Notes: generated by a model from the sequence alone, not told the origin. DNA of 58,527 bases from Nocardioides sp. LHD-245 (GCF_030929495.1 NZ_JAVFWN010000025.1:1-58527), one strand, 5' to 3'; shown: positions 7,862-15,950, counted from the first letter of the stretch. A program made the numbers and translations.

Positions 7862-8720
7862 GACGCACGGGCAGCTCGTGGTCGTCACCGGCATGACCGG
7901 CGCGGGCCGCAGCACCGCGGCGAAGGAGCTCGAGGACCTCGGCTTCTTCGTCGTCGACAACCTCCCACCCAGCCTGCTGCCCGAGGTGGTGCGCCTGGTC
8001 GACGAGAGCCACGGCCCGGCCCAGCCGGTCGCCGTCGTGGTCGACGTCCGCTCCGGCTCCTTCTTCCAGGGCCTGCGCAGCGCGCTGGCCCACGGCGTCG
8101 CCGGTCGGGTCACCACGCTGGTGTTCCTCGACGCGACCGAGGAGGTGCTGGTCCGCCGTCAGGAGGCGGCCCGCCGCCCCCACCCGCTCCAGCAGGGCGG
8201 TCGCCTGCTCGACGGCCTGCAGCGGGAGCGCGTCGTCCTCGCCGACCTGCGCTCCGAGGCCGACCTCGTCATCGACACGACCAGCCTCAACGTGCACCAG
8301 CTCACCGACCGCATCGCCGAGTCGTTCGGTACGTCGGAGGCGACCCGGCTGCGCGTCTCGGTGATCAGCTTCGGGTTCAAGTACGGCATCCCGGTCGACG
8401 CCGACTACGTCGCCGACATGCGCTTCCTGCCCAACCCGCACTGGGTCCCCGAGCTCAGGCCCCGCACCGGGCAGGATCCCGAGGTGGCGGCTTACGTCCT
8501 GGGCCGTCCGGGTGCCGAGGAGTTCGTCGACGCCTACGTGCCGCTGCTGTCGGGGGTCGCCGAGGGCTACGTGCGCGAGGGCAAGCGGTTCATGCGGGTC
8601 GCGATCGGCTGCACCGGCGGCAAGCACCGCAGCGTCGCGACGGCCGAGGAGGTCGCCCGTCGGCTGGGGGCGCTGGGGCACGTCACCCGCGCCATCCACC
8701 GCGACCTGGGGCGCGAGTGA
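7854..8720 (+). CDS. rapZ: RapZ/YvcJ-family nucleotide-binding protein
   Basis: 288 residues. Walker A is GMTGAGRST (13-21), and the C-terminal half contains the conserved FGFKYGIP, ADMRFLPNP and GCTGGKHRSV blocks typical of RapZ. In E. coli RapZ hands the small RNA GlmZ to RNase E; in Gram-positive bacteria the homologue YvcJ binds and hydrolyses GTP, and its role in actinobacteria is less clear. The gene lies in the usual uvrC-rapZ-yvcK-whiA order and its start overlaps the uvrC end. ATG 7854 (MDETHGQ) is chosen over ATG 7845 because family members start here. Confidence 0.92.
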   Translation: MDETHGQLVVVTGMTGAGRSTAAKELEDLGFFVVDNLPPSLLPEVVRLVDESHGPAQPVAVVVDVRSGSFFQGLRSALAHGVAGRVTTLVFLDATEEVLVRRQEAARRPHPLQQGGRLLDGLQRERVVLADLRSEADLVIDTTSLNVHQLTDRIAESFGTSEATRLRVSVISFGFKYGIPVDADYVADMRFLPNPHWVPELRPRTGQDPEVAAYVLGRPGAEEFVDAYVPLLSGVAEGYVREGKRFMRVAIGCTGGKHRSVATAEEVARRLGALGHVTRAIHRDLGRE

Positions 8721-9712
8721 GCTCCGGCCACCTCGGGGCCGACCAGCGGGCGCAGGCGGTCGTCGCGCTGGGCGGCGGCCACGGTCTGCACGCCTCGCTG
8801 AGCGCCCTGCGGCACCTGGTCGACGACCTCACCGTGGACGAGCTGACGGCCGTCGTCACGGTCGCCGACAACGGTGGCTCGTCCGGCCGGCTGCGCGGCG
8901 AGTTCGGGGTGCTTCCGCCCGGCGACCTGCGCATGGCGCTGGCCGCGTTGTGCGGCGACGACGAGTGGGGTGCCACCTGGGCCCGGGTGCTGCAGCACCG
9001 GTTCGCCGGCGACGGCGAGATGCGCGGCCACGTGGTGGGCAACCTGCTGATCGTCGGACTGTGGGAGCTGCTCGGTGACCACGTCGACGCCCTCGACTGG
9101 GTCGGGCGGCTGCTCGGCGCCAAGGGACGGGTGCTGCCGATGGCGATGACTCCGATGGACATCACCGCCGAGGTGCGCGGCCTGAGGCCCGACCGGCCCG
9201 ACCGGCTGACGTCCGTGCACGGCCAGGTCGAGGTGGCGACCACCGGCGGTGTGATCACCTCCATCGCGCTCGTCCCCCCGGACCCCGAGGTCAGCCCGGC
9301 CGTCGTGGACGCGATCGCGCAGGCCGACTGGGTCGTCCTCGGTCCCGGATCGTGGTTCACGAGCGTGCTGCCGCACCTGCTCGTGCCCCGACTGCGTGAG
9401 GCGCTGGTCACCACGGCCGCCCGCCTCGTGGTGGTCCTCAACCTCGAGGAGCAGGCGGGGGAGACCGGCGGCTTCGGGCCGGCAGACCACCTCGCCGTCC
9501 TGGCCGAGCACGCTCCCGATCTCGGCATCGACGTGGTGGTCGCCGACCGCCGCTCGGTGGCGGACGGGCTGGGTGAGCTCGAGGACACGGTGGCCGCACT
9601 CGGCGCCCGGCTGGTCGTCGACGACGTCGCGGCCGGCGACGGCGCCCCTCGGCACGACCCGGTGAAGCTCGCGGCGGCGTACGCACGGATCTTCGAGGCG
9701 TCGGATTGTTGA
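8717..9712 (+). CDS. yvcK: YvcK/CuvA-family gluconeogenesis and morphogenesis factor
   Basis: 331 residues with a CofD-like nucleotide-sugar-binding fold. ALGGGHGLHASL near the N-terminus, TVADNGGSSGRLR, LPPGDLRMAL, and GPGSWFTSVLPHLLV in the C-terminal half are hallmarks of YvcK. In Bacillus and mycobacteria the protein is needed for growth on gluconeogenic carbon sources and for cell shape, and it binds UDP-sugars. GTG 8717 overlaps the rapZ stop by 4 nt, so it is translationally coupled. The start is a little further upstream than the first glycine-rich block, as usual. Confidence 0.92.
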   Translation: MSSGHLGADQRAQAVVALGGGHGLHASLSALRHLVDDLTVDELTAVVTVADNGGSSGRLRGEFGVLPPGDLRMALAALCGDDEWGATWARVLQHRFAGDGEMRGHVVGNLLIVGLWELLGDHVDALDWVGRLLGAKGRVLPMAMTPMDITAEVRGLRPDRPDRLTSVHGQVEVATTGGVITSIALVPPDPEVSPAVVDAIAQADWVVLGPGSWFTSVLPHLLVPRLREALVTTAARLVVVLNLEEQAGETGGFGPADHLAVLAEHAPDLGIDVVVADRRSVADGLGELEDTVAALGARLVVDDVAAGDGAPRHDPVKLAAAYARIFEASDC

Positions 9713-9734
9713 CCCACGTGGGAGGATCGCCCCT

Positions 9735-10721
9735 ATGGCGATGACGGCACAGGTCAAGGCGGAGCTCGCCAACATCCCGGTGACCAAGGTCTGCTGTCGC
9801 AAGGCCGAGGTCGCGTCCATGCTGAGGTTCGCGGGTGGGCTCCATATCGTCGGCGGCCGGATCGTGGTCGAGGCCGAGCTCGACACCGGTGCCGCCGCGC
9901 GCCGGCTGCGCAAGGACATCTCCGAGATCTACGGCCAGGGCTCCGAGGTCGTCATGGTGCAGGGCAGCGGGCTGCGCAAGGGCAGTCGCTACATCGTGCG
10001 CGTCGTCAAGGACGGCGAGGCGTTGGCGCGCCAGACCGGCCTGCTCGACCAGCGCGGCCGCCCGGTCCGGGGTCTGCCGCCCGCGGTGGTCTCCGGCGGT
10101 GCCTGCGACGCGGTCGCCGCCTGGCGCGGGGCCTTCCTCGCCCACGGCTCCCTCACCGAGCCCGGCCGGTCGTCCTCCCTCGAGGTGACCTGCCCCGGCT
10201 CCGAGGCCGCCCTCGCCCTCGTCGGCGTGGCCCGCCGCCTCGGCATCCAGGCCAAGGCTCGCGAGGTGCGCGGCATCGACCGGGTGGTCATCCGCGACGG
10301 CGACGCCATCGGCCAGCTGCTGGCCCGGCTCGGCGCCCACGAGACCCTGATGGCCTGGGAGGAGCGGCGGATGCGCCGCGAGGTGCGAGCGACCGCCAAC
10401 CGGCTCGCCAACTTCGACGACGCCAACCTGCGACGCTCGGCCCGCGCCGCGGTGACCGCCGGCGCGCGGGTGCAGCGGGCGATGGAGATCCTCGGCGACG
10501 AGGTGCCCGACCACCTGCGGATGGCCGGTGAGCTCCGGCTGGAGCACAAGCAGGCCTCCCTGGAGGAGCTGGGCCAGCTGCACGAGCCGGTGCTCACCAA
10601 GGACGCCATCGCCGGCCGGATCCGGCGGCTGCTCGCCATGGCCGACAAGCGGGCCGAGGACCTCGGCGTCCCGGACACGGAGGCGTCGCTGACGCCCGAG
10701 ATGCTCGCCGGCGACGGCTGA
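9735..10721 (+). CDS. whiA: sporulation/division regulator WhiA
   Basis: 328 residues. The protein has an N-terminal half related to LAGLIDADG homing endonucleases without nuclease activity and a C-terminal helix-turn-helix DNA-binding region (LRLEHKQASLEELGQL). The start (TAQVKAELANIPV) and the NFDDANLRRSARAAVTAG block are highly conserved. WhiA controls division genes during sporulation in Streptomyces and is retained in non-sporulating actinobacteria. It sits in its conserved place after yvcK, 22 bp downstream, with GGGAGGATC preceding ATG 9735. Confidence 0.95.
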   Translation: MAMTAQVKAELANIPVTKVCCRKAEVASMLRFAGGLHIVGGRIVVEAELDTGAAARRLRKDISEIYGQGSEVVMVQGSGLRKGSRYIVRVVKDGEALARQTGLLDQRGRPVRGLPPAVVSGGACDAVAAWRGAFLAHGSLTEPGRSSSLEVTCPGSEAALALVGVARRLGIQAKAREVRGIDRVVIRDGDAIGQLLARLGAHETLMAWEERRMRREVRATANRLANFDDANLRRSARAAVTAGARVQRAMEILGDEVPDHLRMAGELRLEHKQASLEELGQLHEPVLTKDAIAGRIRRLLAMADKRAEDLGVPDTEASLTPEMLAGDG

Positions 10722-10746
10722 CCTCGGCGCCGGGCTGACCTCGGCG
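10716..10746 (+). repeat. 17-bp tandem direct repeat at the whiA stop
   Basis: GGCTGACCTCGGCG occurs at 10716-10729 and again at 10733-10746. The first copy contains the whiA stop codon, so the second puts a TGA in another frame just behind it. Confidence 0.6.
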
Positions 10747-10812
10747 GCCGCTGTCCTGATCCGGCCTGTGGCGCGGATCACATCCGCCCTCCGGCCGTGC
10801 GGCGGTGCGGGA

Positions 10813-10853
10813 TAGGGTCGGAGGACCGATGTAGGTCCCGCTCTCCCAGGAGG
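10813..10853 (+). promoter_or_regulatory. gap promoter -10 and ribosome-binding site
   Basis: TAGGGT at 10813-10818 is a fitting -10 box, about 35 bp before the likely coding start. A strong AGGAGG at 10848-10853, 6 nt before GTG 10860, decides that start. Unlike many genes here, this one has a leader with a strong ribosome site, as expected for a highly expressed glycolytic gene. Confidence 0.5.
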
Positions 10854-10859
10854 TTCGCA

Positions 10860-11858
10860 GTGACTGTTCGTGTAGGAATCAACGGATTCGGTCGCATCGG
10901 CCGCAACTTCTTCCGCGCGGTGCGCGCGAGCGGCGCCGACATCGAGATCGTCGGAGTCAATGACCTCACGGACAACGCGACCCTGGCCCACCTGCTGAAG
11001 TACGACTCGATCCTCGGGCCGCTCGACGCCGCGGTCGAGTCCACCGACACCGCGATCATCGTCGGCGGCACGGAGATCCGGGCCTTCGCCGAGCGCGACC
11101 CCGCGGCCCTGGGCTGGGGCGATCTCGGCGTCGACGTCGTCGTCGAGTCCACCGGCTTCTTCACCGACGCCACCAAGGCGCGGGCGCACGTCGACGGCGG
11201 CGGTGCCCGGAAGGTCATCATCTCGGCACCGGCCTCGAACGAGGACGTCACCGTCGTGATGGGCGTCAACCAGGACAGCTACGACCCGGCGGCGCACACC
11301 GTGATCTCCAACGCGTCGTGCACGACCAACTGCCTGGCCCCCATGGCGAAGGCGCTCAACGACGGCCTCGGCATCGTCAAGGGCCTGATGACCACGGTGC
11401 ACGCCTACACCGCCGACCAGAACCTGCAGGACAACATCCACAAGGACCTGCGCCGGGCCCGGGCCGCCGCCATCAACATCGTGCCGACCTCCACCGGCGC
11501 CGCCAAGGCGATCGGCCTGGTGCTGCCGGAGATGAAGGGCAAGCTCGACGGCTACGCCCTGCGGGTCCCGACGCCCACCGGCTCGCTGACCGACCTCTCC
11601 TTCGAGGCGCCGCGTGACACCAGCGTCGAGGAGGTCAACGCCATCGTCAAGGCGGCCGCCGACGGCCGCTATCTCGTCTACTCGACCGACCCCATCGTGT
11701 CCTCGGACATCGTCACCAACCCGGCCTCGTGCGTCTTCGACGCACCGCTCACCAAGGTGATCGGCAACCAGGTCAAGGTCGCCGGTTGGTACGACAACGA
11801 ATGGGGCTACTCCAACCGGCTCGCCGACCTCATCCTGCACGTGGGCGCGAGCCTCTGA
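10860..11858 (+). CDS. gap: glyceraldehyde-3-phosphate dehydrogenase, type I
   Basis: 332 residues. It oxidises glyceraldehyde-3-phosphate to 1,3-bisphosphoglycerate with NAD. The NAD-binding motif is GINGFGRIGRN (residues 7-17), the catalytic cysteine is Cys154 in SNASCTTNCLAP, and the base is His181 in TTVHAYTADQN. The conserved C-terminal WYDNEWGYS is present. Asp35 in VGVNDLTD fits NAD preference. GTG 10860 has a perfect AGGAGG upstream; the longer frame from 10797 is not needed. The next genes, pgk and tpiA, follow closely and form the lower glycolysis operon. Confidence 0.97.
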   Translation: MTVRVGINGFGRIGRNFFRAVRASGADIEIVGVNDLTDNATLAHLLKYDSILGPLDAAVESTDTAIIVGGTEIRAFAERDPAALGWGDLGVDVVVESTGFFTDATKARAHVDGGGARKVIISAPASNEDVTVVMGVNQDSYDPAAHTVISNASCTTNCLAPMAKALNDGLGIVKGLMTTVHAYTADQNLQDNIHKDLRRARAAAINIVPTSTGAAKAIGLVLPEMKGKLDGYALRVPTPTGSLTDLSFEAPRDTSVEEVNAIVKAAADGRYLVYSTDPIVSSDIVTNPASCVFDAPLTKVIGNQVKVAGWYDNEWGYSNRLADLILHVGASL

Positions 11859-11883
11859 GCGCCACGGCTAGGCTCTGACGCTT

Positions 11884-13128
11884 GTGACCGACTTCAACGG
11901 CCTTGCCCCGGAGTTCCTGCAGAGCGTCCGCGGCAAGCGCGTCCTCGTCCGCTCCGACCTCAACGTCCCGCTGGACCGCGAAGAGGACGGCACCTGCCGG
12001 ATCACCGACGACGGCCGGATCCGCGCCAGCGTCCCGACCATCCGGTCGCTGGCCGAGGCGGGCGCCCGGGTCGTCGTCGCCGCGCACCTCGGCCGGCCGA
12101 AGGGCGAGCCGGACCCGGCGTACTCCCTGGCGCCCGTCGCCGCCCGTCTCGGCGAGCTGCTCGGCGCGCCGGTCGCCTTCGCGACCGACACCGTCGGCGC
12201 GTCGGCGCAGGAGACCGTCGCCGGGCTCGCCGACGGCCAGGTCGCGCTCCTCGAGAACGTCCGGTTCAACGCCGGCGAGACCAGCAAGGACGATGCCGAG
12301 CGCGGCGCTTTCGCCGACCGGCTCGCGGGCCTCGCCGACGCCTTCGTCTCCGACGGCTTCGGCGTCGTGCATCGCAAGCAGGCCAGCGTGTACGACGTCG
12401 CGCAGCGGCTCCCGCACGCCGCGGGTGGCCTCGTCGCCGCCGAGGTCGCGGTGCTGCGCCGCCTGACCGTCGCGCCCGAGCGGCCGTACGTCGTCGTGCT
12501 CGGCGGCTCCAAGGTGTCCGACAAGCTCGGCGTGATCGACAACCTGCTCGGCAAGGCCGACAAGCTGCTCATCGGCGGCGGCATGGTCTTCACCTTCCTC
12601 AAGGCCGACGGGCTCGAGGTCGGCCGGAGCCTGCTCGAGGAGGACCAGCTCGACACGGTGCGCGCCTATCAGGCCCGGGCGAAGGAGCTCGGCGTCGAGA
12701 TCGTGCTGCCCACCGACATCGTGGTCGCCGACAGCTTCGGCGACGAGGCCTCCGCCCGCGTCGTACCCGCGTCGGAGATCCCCGCCGACAGCCTCGGCCT
12801 CGACATCGGCCCGGACTCCGCGGCCGCCTTCGCCGCGGCATTGTCCGACGCGCGGACGGTCTTCTGGAACGGCCCGATGGGTGTCTTCGAGCAGGCCGCC
12901 TTCGCCGAGGGGACCCGTGCCGTCGCCGACGCGCTGACCAAGGTCGACGGCCTCTCGGTCGTGGGCGGTGGCGACTCCGCGGCCGCCGTACGCACGCTCG
13001 GGTTCGACGAGGCCGCGTTCGGTCACATCTCGACCGGGGGCGGCGCCAGCCTGGAGTATCTCGAGGGCAAGGAGCTCCCCGGTCTGACGGTCCTCGACGG
13101 ACCGGTTCTCGAAGAGGAAGGCGCCTGA
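11884..13128 (+). CDS. pgk: phosphoglycerate kinase
   Basis: 414 residues, typical length. It transfers the acyl phosphate of 1,3-bisphosphoglycerate to ADP. RSDLNVPLD and AHLGRPKGE near the N-terminus bind the substrate; VLGGSKVSDKLGVIDNLL and the GGGDSAAAVRTLG stretch with the final STGGGASLEYLEGKELPG form the nucleotide side. GTG 11884 lies 25 bp after gap with a TAGGCT box 9 nt upstream, so it may also be transcribed separately. tpiA starts 2 nt after its stop. Confidence 0.97.
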   Translation: MTDFNGLAPEFLQSVRGKRVLVRSDLNVPLDREEDGTCRITDDGRIRASVPTIRSLAEAGARVVVAAHLGRPKGEPDPAYSLAPVAARLGELLGAPVAFATDTVGASAQETVAGLADGQVALLENVRFNAGETSKDDAERGAFADRLAGLADAFVSDGFGVVHRKQASVYDVAQRLPHAAGGLVAAEVAVLRRLTVAPERPYVVVLGGSKVSDKLGVIDNLLGKADKLLIGGGMVFTFLKADGLEVGRSLLEEDQLDTVRAYQARAKELGVEIVLPTDIVVADSFGDEASARVVPASEIPADSLGLDIGPDSAAAFAAALSDARTVFWNGPMGVFEQAAFAEGTRAVADALTKVDGLSVVGGGDSAAAVRTLGFDEAAFGHISTGGGASLEYLEGKELPGLTVLDGPVLEEEGA

Positions 13129-13129
13129 C

Positions 13130-13930
13130 ATGGCCGCTGCTGGACGTACCCCGCTGATGGCGGGCAACTGGAAGATGAACCTCAACCATGCCGAGGCCGT
13201 CGTCCTCGTGCAGAAGCTGGCGTGGACGCTGTCCGACAAGCGCCACGACTACGGCAAGGTCGAGGTCGCGGTGATCCCGCCGTTCACCGACATCCGCTCC
13301 GTCCAGACCCTGATCGACGGCGACCGGCTCTCCATCAGGTACGGCGCCCAGGACGTGTCGCAGCACGGCGCCGGCGCCTATACCGGCGAGATCTCGGCCG
13401 CGATGCTCGCCAAGCTCGGCTGCACGTACGTCGTGGTCGGCCACTCCGAGCGGCGGCAGTACCACGCCGAGACCGACGCGGTCGTCAACGCCAAGGCGAA
13501 GGCCGCCCTGGGCGAGAAGATCACGCCCATCGTCTGTGTGGGCGAGGGCCTGGAGGTCCGGCAGGCCGGCGAGCACGTGCCGTTCACCATGGCGCAGGTC
13601 GAGGGCTCGCTCGCCGGGCTCTCCAAGAAGCAGGTCGCGGGGCTCGTCATCGCCTACGAGCCGGTGTGGGCGATCGGCACCGGCGAGGTCGCCACCCCGG
13701 ACGACGCCCAGGAGGTCTGCGCCGCCATCCGCGGTCAGGTCCGCGAGTCGTTCGGCGACGAGGCGGCCGACGCCGTCCGCGTGCTCTACGGCGGCTCGGT
13801 GAAGGCCGCGAACGTCGCCGGGATCATGGCCAAGGCGGACGTCGACGGCGCGCTGGTCGGCGGTGCCAGCCTCGAGGTCGACGAGTTCGGCGGAATCTGC
13901 CGGTTCTACGACATGCCGGTGCTGTCCTAG
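13130..13930 (+). CDS. tpiA: triose-phosphate isomerase
   Basis: 266 residues, a TIM barrel. It interconverts dihydroxyacetone phosphate and glyceraldehyde-3-phosphate. Lys15 lies in AGNWKMN, the electrophilic His in VGHSERR, and the catalytic Glu in AYEPVWAIGTG; the phosphate-binding loop is LYGGSVK with GALVGGASL. It starts 2 nt after the pgk stop. The product links this operon to the glycerol pathway at the other end of the window, where glpD produces dihydroxyacetone phosphate. Confidence 0.97.
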   Translation: MAAAGRTPLMAGNWKMNLNHAEAVVLVQKLAWTLSDKRHDYGKVEVAVIPPFTDIRSVQTLIDGDRLSIRYGAQDVSQHGAGAYTGEISAAMLAKLGCTYVVVGHSERRQYHAETDAVVNAKAKAALGEKITPIVCVGEGLEVRQAGEHVPFTMAQVEGSLAGLSKKQVAGLVIAYEPVWAIGTGEVATPDDAQEVCAAIRGQVRESFGDEAADAVRVLYGGSVKAANVAGIMAKADVDGALVGGASLEVDEFGGICRFYDMPVLS

Positions 13931-13944
13931 CACCAGGTCTGACG

Positions 13945-13950
13945 TAGGAT
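13945..13950 (+). promoter_or_regulatory. -10 box, leaderless promoter of secG
   Basis: TAGGAT is followed by 7 nt and GTG 13958. It suggests that secG has its own leaderless transcript besides read-through from tpiA. Confidence 0.45.
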
Positions 13951-13957
13951 TCCTCGC

Positions 13958-14194
13958 GTGTCGACGCTTCTGACTGTGCTGCTCATTCTGACGAGCCTGA
14001 TCATGATCCTGCTGGTGCTGCTGCACAAGGGTCGCGGCGGCGGCCTCTCGGACATGTTCGGCGGCGGCGTGTCGAGCTCGTTGGGTGGCTCCTCGGTCGC
14101 GGAGCGCAACCTCGACCGCTTCACGGTCGGGGTGGGCGTGATCTGGTTCGCCTGCGTGATCGCGCTGGGCCTCCTGCTCGCCTATCAGAACTGA
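13958..14194 (+). CDS. secG: preprotein translocase subunit SecG
   Basis: 78 residues with two transmembrane helices (about 3-22 and 53-74) joined by the conserved cytoplasmic loop LHKGRGGGLSDMFGGGV and SSLGGSSVAERNLDR. SecG is the non-essential third subunit of the SecYEG channel and speeds protein export. It sits in its usual actinobacterial position after tpiA. GTG 13958 is supported by the first helix beginning immediately. Confidence 0.95.
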   Translation: MSTLLTVLLILTSLIMILLVLLHKGRGGGLSDMFGGGVSSSLGGSSVAERNLDRFTVGVGVIWFACVIALGLLLAYQN

Positions 14195-14220
14195 CAGCAC
14201 AGACCGTCTAGCAACCCGCA

Positions 14221-14235
14221 CCCGGCGAGGCCGGG
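14221..14235 (+). terminator. short hairpin between secG and rbpA
   Basis: CCCGGC-GAG-GCCGGG forms a 6-bp GC stem with a 3-nt loop. It has no T-tract. It may end the glycolysis/secG transcript or structure the rbpA leader. Confidence 0.3.
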
Positions 14236-14264
14236 GGCGTCCGAGGGCTTGAGGAGAGAATCCG

Positions 14265-14624
14265 TTGGCTGGTGGTGGAAGCGCGATCCGCGGTAGTCGC
14301 GTCGGTGCGGGTCCGATGGGCGAGGCCGAGCGTGGCGAGGCCGCCCCTCGTCAGGCGGTCACGTACTTCTGTGCGAACGACCACCGCTCGGTGATCACCT
14401 TCTCCGTCGAGGCGTCCGTCCCGGACTCGTGGGACTGCCCCAAGTGCGGGCTGCCTGCCGGCCTCGACTCCGAGAACGCGCCCCCGGCGCCGAAGATCGA
14501 GCCCTACAAGACCCACCTCGCCTACGTGAAGGAGCGCCGCTCCGACAAGGAGGCCGAGGTCATCCTCGACGAGGCGATCCAGCTGCTCCGCTCCCGCCGC
14601 AAGTCCGGCGAGATCATCTTCTGA
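14265..14624 (+). CDS. rbpA: RNA polymerase-binding protein RbpA
   Basis: 119 residues, the actinobacterial transcription activator that binds sigma region 2 and stabilises the open complex. The order is an N-terminal tail (MAGGGSAIRGSRVGAGPMGE), a beta-barrel core with cysteines in YFCANDH and WDCPKCG, a basic linker, and the sigma-interaction domain (KTHLAYVKERRSDKEAEVIL). Translation begins at TTG 14265, preceded by GAGGAGAG. The core motif of the 32-bp array begins 6 bp after its stop, and the gene is convergent with pgl across the nuclease-like insertion. Confidence 0.95.
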   Translation: MAGGGSAIRGSRVGAGPMGEAERGEAAPRQAVTYFCANDHRSVITFSVEASVPDSWDCPKCGLPAGLDSENAPPAPKIEPYKTHLAYVKERRSDKEAEVILDEAIQLLRSRRKSGEIIF

Positions 14625-14630
14625 CCGACC

Positions 14631-14758
14631 CGGCGCAGATTGAACCTGATTTCGCGCCGAGCCGTCGCAGATTGAACTCTGATCTCCGTCGACCCGGCGC
14701 AGATTGAGTTCGAGGAGCCGTCGACCCGGCGCAGATTGAACGGCATCGTGGTCACCAC
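14631..14758 (+). repeat. 32-bp array, left copy (4 units)
   Basis: Cores of the form CGGCGCAGATTGAAC start at 14631, 14663, 14695 and 14727, spaced exactly 32 bp. The second has CGTCGC and the third ends in GAGT. Between cores the 17 bp are variable, so the cores are conserved more than the spacing sequence. The array starts 6 bp after the rbpA stop and reads in rbpA's sense. It is inverted relative to the array at 15807-15950 on the other side of the nuclease-like gene. It is not a CRISPR: spacers are partly similar and no cas gene is near. Confidence 0.85.
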
Positions 14759-15723
14759 GCTCGCCCCGACCGCCGTCGCGCCTCCACGACGCCGCGACGG
14801 AGGATGGCCTCCACGTCGCTTCGCGGTCCGAACAGGTTGTCCTTGCGCAGCGCCTTGACGACGAACGGCGTCGCCGACTCCACCGCGGCCCGGCGGCGTC
14901 GGTCGTGCTCCAGCTGCTCAGGGCTCGTGTGCCATTCGTCGCCGTCGTACTCCGCGGCGAAGCAGAGCTCGGCATTGCCCACGTCGAGCCGGGCGAGGAA
15001 CTCGCCGAGGTCGTCGTACACCTCGAGCTGCGGGACCGGGGTCGGCAGGTGCGCCTGCATCCAGCGCAGCCGCAGGATCGACTCGGGCGGTGACTCGGCA
15101 CGGCCGTCGACGTAGCCGGACATCACGCGCAGTGTCCGGACCCAGCGCATGCCCCGGAAGCGGGGTACGCCGGCGACCAGCTCGTCCTTCGAGAAGACGC
15201 CGAGGCGGAGCATCTGGTCCATCGCGGCCAGGGACCGCTCGACGTACCGGTGGCGGCCGAGGTCCCAGGTCGTGCGGAGCGGGGAGGTGACCCGCAGCCC
15301 GTTCACGTCGACCACGTCGCCTCGGGTGAACGCTCGCTCGCCGCTGTCGGCGAGGCCGTTGCGCAGTCGCCGGCCCGGTGAGGGCAGGAACACGCGGACC
15401 GGCGCGATGTGGATGTGCTCGTTCGGCGCGAGCACCATCTCGGCTCCGTGGAGCCAGCCGGCGTGGCGGTCGCAGATTACGGCGTCCGGGGGTACGACGA
15501 GCCGCAGCGCGGCGCAGCGCAGTTCGAGACTGTCTGGCACCGGGTTCGCGACGTACACGCCCTCGACGAGCCGCCGCAGGAACCCCTGCTCGACCAGCCA
15601 GGTCAGATCGGTGGGCCAGAGGCCGGCCTCGCTGCGGGCCATGGCCGTGGTGAAGGGGACATTCAGGGGGAGGGGAAAGCCATCCGGGAGGTAGGGCAGT
15701 CCCTCGAGCTCAGTTCTTCTCAT
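14752..15723 (-). CDS. AbiEi-like / DUF559-type putative endonuclease
   Basis: 323 residues. The N-terminal region (about 25-60: MARSEAGLWPTDLTWLVEQG) resembles the winged-helix domain of AbiEi-type antitoxins, which bind DNA repeats. Residues 70-190 contain LRVTSPLRTTWDLGR, seen in this actinobacterial family. The last 120 residues resemble DUF559/Vsr-like endonucleases with ESPPESILRLR (210-220), Asp247 and EYDGDEWH (258-265), candidate metal ligands. No cognate toxin gene lies next to it. It is flanked by inverted 32-bp arrays and separates the convergent rbpA and pgl, so it looks like an inserted module. Function is unproven; a homologous truncated gene occurs at 57882-58427. Confidence 0.65.
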   Translation of the reverse strand: MRRTELEGLPYLPDGFPLPLNVPFTTAMARSEAGLWPTDLTWLVEQGFLRRLVEGVYVANPVPDSLELRCAALRLVVPPDAVICDRHAGWLHGAEMVLAPNEHIHIAPVRVFLPSPGRRLRNGLADSGERAFTRGDVVDVNGLRVTSPLRTTWDLGRHRYVERSLAAMDQMLRLGVFSKDELVAGVPRFRGMRWVRTLRVMSGYVDGRAESPPESILRLRWMQAHLPTPVPQLEVYDDLGEFLARLDVGNAELCFAAEYDGDEWHTSPEQLEHDRRRRAAVESATPFVVKALRKDNLFGPRSDVEAILRRGVVEARRRSGRAW

Positions 15724-15764
15724 GACGACGGCGTGCCCATGGCAGCCTGTGGAGCAATCATCGG

Positions 15765-15797
15765 GTGACTCGCCCTGTGGATGAGTGCGTGAGTCAC
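15765..15797. promoter_or_regulatory. inverted repeat upstream of the nuclease-like gene
   Basis: GTGACTC at 15765-15771 and GAGTCAC at 15791-15797 form perfect 7-bp arms separated by 19 bp, in the 83-bp gap between the gene start (15723) and the right array. It is a candidate operator. Confidence 0.35.
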
Positions 15798-15806
15798 GGC
15801 CGGATC

Positions 15807-15950
15807 GCGCCGGGTCAGCGCCGGTGCGAGTTCAATCTGCGCCGGGTCAGCGCCGGCGCGAGTTCAATCTGCGCCGGGTCAGCGCCGGTGCGAGTTCAAT
15901 CTGCGCCGGGTCAGCGCCGGCGCGAGTTCAATCTGCGCCGGGTCGCGCTA
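15807..15950 (-). repeat. 32-bp array, right copy (4.5 units), inverted to the left array
   Basis: Units of 32 bp start at 15807, 15839, 15871 and 15903, with a partial fifth at 15935 that runs into the pgl stop codon. They are nearly identical; only one base alternates (GCCGGT, GCCGGC, GCCGGT, GCCGGC), so the real period is 64 bp. The motif GTTCAATCTGCGCCGGGTC is the reverse complement of the left-array core. Read in the sense of pgl, it follows the stop codon in the same orientation as the left array follows rbpA. Confidence 0.9.

Noticed and set aside
5906..8116. Long reverse-strand open frame (736 codons) opposite uvrC-rapZ
   Set aside because: It is antisense to two conserved genes, has low-complexity Arg/Asp/Leu-rich composition and no recognisable domain. 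Long shadow frames are expected from GC-rich third positions.
14752..15723. Complete type IV toxin-antitoxin pair
   Set aside because: Only the AbiEi-like N-terminal pattern is present; no AbiEii-type nucleotidyltransferase toxin lies within several kb. Calling it a toxin-antitoxin system would go beyond the sequence.
14631..15950. 32-bp arrays as a CRISPR locus
   Set aside because: The repeated core is only about 15 bp, spacers are related or identical, the two arrays are inverted around a gene and there are no cas genes.
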